Shown here in pieces: positions 1 through 8,691 of a DNA stretch of 8,691 nt; within the stretch, counting starts at the first letter, position 1, and every line of letters starts with the position of its first letter. Source of the stretch: Oscillospiraceae bacterium. Lineage in GTDB: Bacteria > Bacillota > Clostridia > Oscillospirales > Ruminococcaceae. The position numbers and the translations under genes are program-made. The notes under the pieces were generated by a model that worked only from the letters and a program-made list of their open reading frames with translations, did no database searches and was not told where the DNA came from. The stretch lies in NCBI GenBank assembly GCA_003453215.1, contig DMMB01000073.1:1104-9794 (forward strand), read 5' to 3'.

Positions 1-3530
<3,530 letters not shown>

Positions 3531-3537
3531 ATTTCTT

Positions 3538-3545
3538 CCCCTCCC
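3538..3545 (-). promoter_or_regulatory. Ribosome binding site of rpoC
   Basis: On the minus strand the 18-nt spacer between the rpoB stop and rpoC contains GGGAGGGG, a purine-rich Shine-Dalgarno sequence. Seven bases separate it from the TTG start at 3530. It supports the unusual TTG start, because no ATG or GTG occurs in frame between the rpoB stop and this codon. Its closeness to the rpoB stop suggests translational coupling (inference). Confidence 0.8.
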
Positions 3546-3548
3546 AAA

Positions 3549-6500
3549 TTAAAAATCAAATCCGTCGTCGTCCTCATCGTCGCTGCCGTCAAAGTCGGCG
3601 TCATCGAAAGGATCGCTGTCCTCATCAGGGTTTTCCATGGTGTAGTTGTCCTCAATTTCGGAATCCACCGCCACATCGGCTTCATCGTAATAGTCGGAAG
3701 CCATCGGCATATTTTCATCCTCATCGTAGGTCTGCTTGATGTCGATCTCCTCGTTATCCTTATCCAGGATCTTAACATCCAGGCCGAGGGACTGCAGTTC
3801 CTTCACCATGACGCGGAACGCTTCGGGAATGCCGGGAGCCGGGATATTCTGGCCCTTGACAATGGATTCGAACGCCTTCACACGTCCCACCACGTCATCG
3901 GATTTCACCGTCAGGATTTCCTGCAGGGTGTAGGCCGCGCCGTAAGCCTCCAGCGCCCAAACTTCCATTTCACCAAAGCGCTGGCCGCCGAACTGTGCCT
4001 TACCGCCCAAAGGCTGCTGGGTGACCAGGCTGTAGGGACCAACGGAACGGGCATGGATCTTATCATCAACCAGGTGATGCAGCTTAAGGTAATACATATA
4101 GCCGACGGTAACGCGGTTATCAAACTTTTCGCCGGTACGGCCATCGTAAACCACGCTCTTGCCGTCCTCCGGCAGACCGGCCATGCGGAAGCATTCCCGG
4201 ATGTCCGCCTCATGGGCGCCATCGAATACCGGGGTCATTACATGCCAGCCCAGTTTGCTGGCTGCCATGCCCAGGTGCACTTCCAGTACCTGACCGATGT
4301 TCATTCGGGAAGGAACGCCCAGGGGGTTCAGTACAATATCGAGCGGGGTGCCGTCCTCCAGGAAGGGCATATCCTCCTGCGGCAGAATGCGGGAAACAAC
4401 GCCCTTATTGCCGTGACGGCCGGCCATCTTATCGCCGACAGAGATTTTTCTCTTCTGGGCGATGTAAACTCTTACTACCTCATTGACACCGGGAGAAAGC
4501 TCATCGCTGTTTTCCGGGGTAAATACCTTGATATCCACCACAATGCCGTATTCGCCATGCGGCACCTTCAGGGAAGTATCGCGGACTTCGCGGGCTTTTT
4601 CACCAAAGATGGCGCGCAGCAAGCGTTCCTCGGCATTCAGCTCGGTTTCACCCTTGGGGGTTACTTTACCCACCAGAATATCACCGGAGTGAACCTCGGC
4701 GCCGACATGGATAATGCCGCGCTCATCCAGGGCACCCAGCATATCATCGCCGACATTGGGGATTTCGCGGGTAATTTCCTCCGGGCCCAGCTTGGTATCG
4801 CGGGCTTCGGTTTCATATTCTTCAATGTGGATGGAGGTAAACAGGTCGTTGCGCACCAGCTTTTCATTGATGAGAACGGCGTCTTCGTAGTTGTAGCCTT
4901 CCCAGGTCATAAAGCCGATGAGCATATTCTTGCCCAGAGAAACTTCGCCGTTGGCGGTTGCAGGGCCATCGGCCAGTACATCGCCGGCGTGCACTTCTTC
5001 GCCTTTTTCCACAATAGGGCGCTGGTTGATGCAAGTACCCTGGTTGGAACGCAGCATCTTTACCAGTTCATATTCGTGCTCCACATTGTCGTTGCCGGTC
5101 ACAATGATGCGGTTGGCATCGACATAGCTTACATAGCCATCCTCTTTGGCCACCACTACCACGCCACAGTCATGGGCGGCTTTGTATTCCATACCGGTAC
5201 CAACATAGGGGGATTCGGTCTTGATAAGCGGTACAGCCTGACGCTGCATGTTGGCTCCCATCAGGGCGCGGTTGGCATCGTCGTTCTCCAGGAAGGGGAT
5301 CATAGCAGTTGCTACCGAAACCACCATCTTAGGGGAAACATCCATGTAGTCCACCTTATCGCGGGGAACTTCCTGAACGCTGTCGCGGTACCGGACGGAG
5401 ACCTTTTCATTGACAAAATGGCCTTCGGCATCCAGCGGCTCATTGGCCTGCGCCACGATGTATTCATCTTCCACATCGGCGGTCATGTACTGAACAGTAT
5501 CCAGTACCCGGCCGGTAGCTTTATCGACCGGGCGGTAGGGCGCTTCTACAAAGCCGTATTCATTGATGCGGGCAAAGGTAGCCAGATAAGAAATCAAGCC
5601 GATGTTGGGACCTTCGGGGGTCTCGATGGGGCACATACGGCCATAGTGGCTGTAGTGAACGTCGCGGACTTCAAATCCGGCGCGGTCACGGCTGAGGCCG
5701 CCGGGGCCCAGGGCGGAAAGACGGCGCTTATGGGTCAGTTCCGCCAGCGGGTTGGTCTGATCCATGAACTGGCTGAGGGGAGAAGAACCAAAGAATTCCT
5801 TGACCGCTGCCATAACGGGGCGGCTGTTGATAATGGCCTGCAGGGTAATGGATTCAATATCCTGCGCCTGGGTGGTCATTCTCTCCCGAATGACTCTTTC
5901 CATACGGGCAAAACCAATGCGGAACTGGTTCTGCAGCAGCTCGCCTACGCTGCGGATACGGCGGTTGCCCAGGTGGTCGATATCATCGGTGGTGCCGATA
6001 TCGTACCGGAGGCCGCACATATAGTTGATGGAAGCGTAAATATCAAATTTACGGATATTCTTGGGAACCAGCTCATCGGCGCGGCGGGTCAGCTCTTCGG
6101 CCATTTCCTCGCGGGAAAGACCCATATCCAAAATCTCGGAAAGAACGGCAAAACGCACCTTTTCCCGGATGCCCATGGCCTTCAGCTCTTCGGCGGTGTA
6201 GTCGGTAAAGTCGGCCATATCTACCATGCCGTTGGAGAAGATTTTCAGCTCTTCTACCCCATCGTCTTCGGCCATCTGCAGGCCGGCAGGGGTCAGGCCC
6301 TCGGTGGTGATCCAAACGGTATCCACACCCTTGGCCTCCAGCATTCTGGCGTCATCGCGGCTCAGCAGGGCGCCGGCTTCCAGCAGAATTTCGCCGGTTC
6401 TGGGATCGGCAACGGGGCGGGAAAGCACCTTGCCGGTGATACGGGGCACCAGAGAAAGTTTTTTGTTGTACTTATAGCGGCCCACCCGGGACAGATCGTA

Positions 6501-7364
6501 CCGACGAGGATCGAACAGCAGCTGGCTCAGGTGCTTTACAGCCGAATCAATCGTGGGAGGTTCGCCGGGGCGCAGCTTGCGGTAAACCTCCAGCAGGGCT
6601 TCATCGCCCAGCATTTCGGCATCTTTGCTTTCGGCGGTTTTTACCAGGTACACATTGCGGCCAAACACCTCGTAAATTTCTTCATCGGTGCCGCGCAGAT
6701 CGGTCAGGGCGTTGTTCACATCGGCATTGATTTCTTCGATGGTCACATCGTCCTTGAGACGCAGCAAAGCCCGGATAAAGGTGGTGATGGGCAGCTTGCG
6801 GTTTTTATCGATGCGGACGCTGAACACATCGGCGGAGTCGGTATCATACTCCAGCCAGGCGCCGCGGTTGGGGATCACGGTGGAATCAAACAGTTTTTTG
6901 CCGGCCGGATCGTGGTGCATACCGTAGTAAACACCAGGAGAACGAACCAGCTGGGAGACGATGACACGCTCGGCACCGTTGATGATGAAGGTACCGGCAT
7001 CGGTCATCAGGGGAAAATCTCCCATGTAGATGTCGGATTCTTTGATTTCACCGGTGACCTTGTTGATGAGTCTGGCGCGCACGCGCAGGGGGGCTGCATA
7101 GTTTACATCGCGCTCCTTGCACTCCAACAGGGGATATTTGGGTTTGTCATCCAGCGTAAAATCAATGAAATCCAGCTGCAGATTGCCCTGATAGTCTGTG
7201 ATCGAGGAGATATCCTTGAATACGGCTCGAAGGCCCTCATCCAGGAACCACTGATAGGAATTTTTCTGTACTTCGATGAGGTTCGGCATCTCTGCCACTT
7301 CATCGATGTGGGCAAAACTCTGGCGGATATTTTTGCCCAGTTTTACGGGTTTGGTGTTTACCAT
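3549..7364 (-). CDS. rpoB: DNA-directed RNA polymerase subunit beta
   Basis: RpoB is the beta subunit of core RNA polymerase and forms one side of the active-site cleft and the rifampicin pocket. The protein is 1271 residues if it starts at ATG 7364 (MVNTKPVKLGKN). An in-frame GTG at 7376 would add four residues, but the only good GGAG overlaps that GTG itself, so I prefer the ATG. Seen directly, numbered from the ATG: rifampicin cluster I at 526-557 (SSPLSQFMDQTNPL...THKRRLSALGPGGL) with the commonly mutated Asp535, His545 and Ser550 in wild-type form; MCPIETPEGPNIGL just after it; GDKMAGRHGNKG near 977 with the two active-site lysines K979 and K987; and the C-terminal clamp block QQPLGGKAQFGGQRFGEMEV near 1116-1135. 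The last 70 residues hold 32 Asp/Glu and only two Lys. A segment near 375-435 looks longer than in B. subtilis. Its own promoter lies upstream and rpoC follows after 18 nt. Stop codon TAA. Confidence 0.99.
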   Translation of the reverse strand: MVNTKPVKLGKNIRQSFAHIDEVAEMPNLIEVQKNSYQWFLDEGLRAVFKDISSITDYQGNLQLDFIDFTLDDKPKYPLLECKERDVNYAAPLRVRARLINKVTGEIKESDIYMGDFPLMTDAGTFIINGAERVIVSQLVRSPGVYYGMHHDPAGKKLFDSTVIPNRGAWLEYDTDSADVFSVRIDKNRKLPITTFIRALLRLKDDVTIEEINADVNNALTDLRGTDEEIYEVFGRNVYLVKTAESKDAEMLGDEALLEVYRKLRPGEPPTIDSAVKHLSQLLFDPRRYDLSRVGRYKYNKKLSLVPRITGKVLSRPVADPRTGEILLEAGALLSRDDARMLEAKGVDTVWITTEGLTPAGLQMAEDDGVEELKIFSNGMVDMADFTDYTAEELKAMGIREKVRFAVLSEILDMGLSREEMAEELTRRADELVPKNIRKFDIYASINYMCGLRYDIGTTDDIDHLGNRRIRSVGELLQNQFRIGFARMERVIRERMTTQAQDIESITLQAIINSRPVMAAVKEFFGSSPLSQFMDQTNPLAELTHKRRLSALGPGGLSRDRAGFEVRDVHYSHYGRMCPIETPEGPNIGLISYLATFARINEYGFVEAPYRPVDKATGRVLDTVQYMTADVEDEYIVAQANEPLDAEGHFVNEKVSVRYRDSVQEVPRDKVDYMDVSPKMVVSVATAMIPFLENDDANRALMGANMQRQAVPLIKTESPYVGTGMEYKAAHDCGVVVVAKEDGYVSYVDANRIIVTGNDNVEHEYELVKMLRSNQGTCINQRPIVEKGEEVHAGDVLADGPATANGEVSLGKNMLIGFMTWEGYNYEDAVLINEKLVRNDLFTSIHIEEYETEARDTKLGPEEITREIPNVGDDMLGALDERGIIHVGAEVHSGDILVGKVTPKGETELNAEERLLRAIFGEKAREVRDTSLKVPHGEYGIVVDIKVFTPENSDELSPGVNEVVRVYIAQKRKISVGDKMAGRHGNKGVVSRILPQEDMPFLEDGTPLDIVLNPLGVPSRMNIGQVLEVHLGMAASKLGWHVMTPVFDGAHEADIRECFRMAGLPEDGKSVVYDGRTGEKFDNRVTVGYMYYLKLHHLVDDKIHARSVGPYSLVTQQPLGGKAQFGGQRFGEMEVWALEAYGAAYTLQEILTVKSDDVVGRVKAFESIVKGQNIPAPGIPEAFRVMVKELQSLGLDVKILDKDNEEIDIKQTYDEDENMPMASDYYDEADVAVDSEIEDNYTMENPDEDSDPFDDADFDGSDDEDDDGFDF

Positions 7365-7375
7365 CCGATGTTCCA

Positions 7376-7379
7376 CTCC
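7376..7379 (-). promoter_or_regulatory. Probable ribosome binding site of rpoB
   Basis: Minus-strand GGAG lies 11 nt before the ATG at 7364, a slightly long but usable spacing. Its last G is the first base of the alternative GTG start at 7376, so it cannot serve that codon. This is the main sequence reason for choosing the ATG. The site is weaker than the one in front of rpoC. Confidence 0.5.
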
Positions 7380-7437
7380 ATTCCATCATTTTTTCGCCAT
7401 CACTTGGACATCAATGACTGCATAAATATTTGTTGAT

Positions 7438-7478
7438 TGTGTACAGTTTCACGAGAGTATTATCGTGACTTATACACA
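7438..7478 (-). promoter_or_regulatory. Dyad-symmetric element in the rpoB leader, possible RNA hairpin or operator
   Basis: An inverted repeat TCACGA/TCGTGA (7463-7468 and 7449-7454) with an 8-base loop is enclosed by a second pair TGTGTA/TACACA (7473-7478 and 7438-7443). As RNA from the upstream promoter this could fold as GUGUA/UACAC, AGU/ACU and CACGA/UCGUG stacked around small bulges. No T-tract follows, so it is not a terminator. It also overlaps the -10 box of the weaker promoter candidate, so it could be a DNA operator. The symmetry is seen; any function is inference. Confidence 0.4.
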
Positions 7479-7486
7479 CTTGACAA
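7459..7486 (-). promoter_or_regulatory. Possible second sigma-A promoter of rpoBC
   Basis: Minus-strand TTGTCA (7481-7486), 16 bases, then GATAAT (7459-7464) resembles a sigma-A promoter with one mismatch in each hexamer. It would give a shorter leader of about 90 nt. It lies downstream of a better promoter and within AT-rich DNA where chance matches are common, so it is only a candidate. Confidence 0.4.
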
Positions 7487-7526
7487 TACCGTTTAGTCAT
7501 AAAAAGCCATTATGATACAGTATATT

Positions 7527-7555
7527 ATTGTAGTCCCGAAACAGGGCCTTGTCAA
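7527..7555 (-). promoter_or_regulatory. Main sigma-A promoter of rpoBC
   Basis: On the minus strand a perfect -35 box TTGACA (7550-7555) is followed by exactly 17 bases and the -10 box TACAAT (7527-7532), one mismatch from consensus. Upstream, 7556-7590 carries A/T tracts (AAATTTT, AATTTTTT, AAATT) in the position of an UP element, which would strengthen it. The predicted start is near 7520, giving a leader of about 155 nt before the rpoB ATG. It lies downstream of the peptidase terminator, which fits independent transcription of rpoBC. Confidence 0.8.
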
Positions 7556-7615
7556 GCGGAATTTCCAAAAAATTGGTGAAAATTTAGTGACGGAAGGGGC
7601 GGAATGCCGCCGCCG

Positions 7616-7670
7616 AAAAATGGGGAAACGCCCCGGACACTGTCCCATTGATGGGACAGGCCCGGAGCGT
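7616..7670 (-). terminator. Rho-independent terminator of the M18 peptidase gene
   Basis: About 20 bases after the peptidase stop, the minus strand forms a strong hairpin: ACGCTCCGGGCC and TGTCCCA pair with TGGGACA and GTGTCCGGGGCGT across a TCAA loop (7648-7651), with a small internal mismatch between the two stem blocks. The inner seven base pairs are perfect. It is followed by TTTCCCCATTTTT (7628-7616), an interrupted T-tract that is weaker than ideal. It separates the peptidase transcript from rpoBC. The plus-strand reading lacks a T-tract, and no gene needs it on that side. Confidence 0.75.
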
Positions 7671-7690
7671 CTGCTGTATTTTGGAAAAGC

Positions 7691-8691
7691 TTAGCGATAG
7701 AAGGCGCGCATGGCACGATAAGTCATGTAGACATCGGTCTTGGCAACCACTTCGAAAGGAGCGTGCATGGAAAGCACCGGAACGCCCAGATCGACGGTAT
7801 CGATATTGTGCTGAGAAACGTACATGGCAACGGTGCCGCCGCCGCCCTGATCCACTTTACCCAGTTCGCCGGTCTGCCAGCCAACATTTTCGGCATCGAG
7901 AATGCGGCGGGCAAAGCCCATCATTTCGGCAGTGGCATCATTGGTGCCGGCCTTGCCGCGGGAACCGGTGTACTTGGTCACCACAACGCCGTAATTGATG
8001 TAGCTGGCATTGCGGCGCTCGTGCACTTCGCCATAGGCGGGATCAAACGCTGCGTTTACATCGGCGCTGAAGCAGCGGCTATTAGCAGCCACGTGGCGTA
8101 CCTTGCAGCCGGCCATATCGGCCAGATCTTCCATGAAATCTTTGAGGAAGAAAGAATGCATACCGGTGGGGCCGTTGCTGCCGGTCTCCTCTTTATCGGC
8201 CAGGATGGTGACCGAGGTATATTCGGGGGATTTTTCATCGATTTCCGCCATGAGAATGGGATAGGCGCAAACACGGTCATCGTGGCCATAGGCGCCAATC
8301 ATGGAACGATCGAGGCCCAGATCGCGGGCTTTGAAGGCCGGAACGGCGCACAGTTCTGCCGAGAGGAAATCTTCTTCCACCAGGCCATACTTTTCGAACA
8401 GGAGTTTGGCAATGGCAATCTTGACCTTTTCGCTGCCGGTGTCATCCCGCAGGGCAGCGCTGCCGATGAGAATATTGAGCTTTTCGCCCTCAATTCCTTC
8501 GGCCAGTGTCTTGCGCATCTGGTCGGCCGAAAGATGAATCAGCAGATCGGTAACGCAGAATACGGGATCCCCCTCCTCCTCGCCGATGCAGACATCCAGC
8601 GTGGAGCCATCCTTGCGGACAACAGTGCCATGCAGGGCCAGCGGAATGGTGGTCCACTGGTACTTTTTGATGCCGCCGTAGTAGTGGGTCT
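7691..8691 (-). CDS. apeA: M18 family metallo-aminopeptidase (N-terminus outside window)
   Basis: This is a cytoplasmic zinc aminopeptidase of the M18 family, which removes N-terminal residues from peptides, with some members preferring acidic ones. The frame runs open through the window edge (first codons THYYGGIKKYQW), giving 332 C-terminal residues. The family is usually about 450-470, so roughly 130 are missing, including the first metal-ligand histidine. Visible catalytic elements, numbered in the fragment: the bridging aspartate in GAYGHDDRVCAY (D137), the adjacent glutamates in ADKEETGSNGPTG (E167/E168, general base and zinc ligand), the aspartate in SADVNAAFDP (D210), and the late histidine in LSMHAPFEV (H309). 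All are intact, so the enzyme should be active. The layout matches the bacterial type called 'M18 family aminopeptidase 1'; the symbol apeA follows that usage and is less certain than the family. An internal ATG at 8518 is not the start because conserved sequence continues upstream. Stop codon TAA, followed by a terminator. Confidence 0.96.
   Translation of the reverse strand, partial: THYYGGIKKYQWTTIPLALHGTVVRKDGSTLDVCIGEEEGDPVFCVTDLLIHLSADQMRKTLAEGIEGEKLNILIGSAALRDDTGSEKVKIAIAKLLFEKYGLVEEDFLSAELCAVPAFKARDLGLDRSMIGAYGHDDRVCAYPILMAEIDEKSPEYTSVTILADKEETGSNGPTGMHSFFLKDFMEDLADMAGCKVRHVAANSRCFSADVNAAFDPAYGEVHERRNASYINYGVVVTKYTGSRGKAGTNDATAEMMGFARRILDAENVGWQTGELGKVDQGGGGTVAMYVSQHNIDTVDLGVPVLSMHAPFEVVAKTDVYMTYRAMRAFYR

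Larger units (their letters stand above)
7365..7690 (-). other. Intergenic region: peptidase terminator, rpoBC promoter and leader
   Basis: This stretch of about 326 bases holds no convincing gene. In minus-strand order it contains a terminator hairpin for the upstream peptidase, a small GGCGG/CCGCC hairpin (7598-7611), AT tracts, a strong sigma-A promoter, a possible second promoter, a dyad-symmetric leader element, several very short ORFs and the rpoB ribosome binding site. Base composition shifts from GC-rich genes to AT-rich sequence between about 7380 and 7590, as expected of a regulatory region. A plus-strand 60-codon ORF (7512-7694) runs through the terminator and is not believed. Confidence 0.85.

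Noticed and set aside
7480..7516. A plus-strand TTGACA (7480-7485) that might begin a divergent promoter.
   Set aside because: No acceptable -10 box occurs at 16-18 bases; the nearest candidates are over 20 bases away, and there is no plus-strand gene to serve.
7598..7611. A short GGCGG/CCGCC hairpin between the terminator and the promoter.
   Set aside because: Five base pairs in GC-rich sequence with no T-tract in either direction; it is too short to assign a role.
7512..7694. A 60-codon plus-strand ORF in the intergenic region.
   Set aside because: It runs through the rpoBC promoter and the peptidase terminator, has no clear ribosome binding site and resembles no protein I know.
8518..8518. 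ATG at 8518 as the start of a short 275-residue peptidase.
   Set aside because: The frame stays open upstream and carries conserved M18 sequence (THYYGGIKKYQW, VFCVTDLLIHL), so the gene continues past the window edge.

Overview
This is an ordinary, well-conserved chromosomal region of a bacterium in the Firmicutes, most likely a Clostridia member of the Oscillospiraceae type. That placement rests on the protein sequences: a beta subunit beginning MVNTKPVKLGKN, Firmicutes-like RpoB and RpoC without the large gammaproteobacterial insertions, and a clostridial type M18 aminopeptidase. The base composition looks moderately GC-rich, with strongly biased codon use. I could not run a search, so the genus is not fixed.

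All three genes lie on the minus strand, so transcription runs from high to low coordinates. From right to left they are: (1) the C-terminal 332 residues of an M18-family metallo-aminopeptidase (7691-8691, start outside the window); (2) a 326-base intergenic region holding a Rho-independent terminator for the peptidase, a near-consensus sigma-A promoter with AT tracts upstream, a possible second promoter, and a leader of about 155 nt with a dyad-symmetric element and tiny upstream ORFs; (3) rpoB (3549-7364), complete, with an acidic C-terminal tail; (4) rpoC (1-3530), with a complete 5' end and a TTG start, cut off by the window edge near its C-terminus after 1176 codons.

rpoB and rpoC form a tight operon with 18 nt between stop and start. 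They encode the beta and beta' subunits that together make the catalytic core of RNA polymerase. Here the pair has its own promoter and is insulated by a terminator from the gene upstream, which is a peptidase and not the rplJ-rplL ribosomal protein genes that precede rpoB in many bacteria.

I found no mobile element, CRISPR array, tRNA, rRNA, toxin or defence module. The most notable non-gene signals are the rpoB leader and promoter region, the in-frame single-stop junction between rpoB and rpoC, and the complete absence of TTA, CTA and TCA codons in all three genes. That absence leaves the antisense register open over the whole rpoBC region and creates a 2405-codon antisense reading frame that I regard as an artefact.
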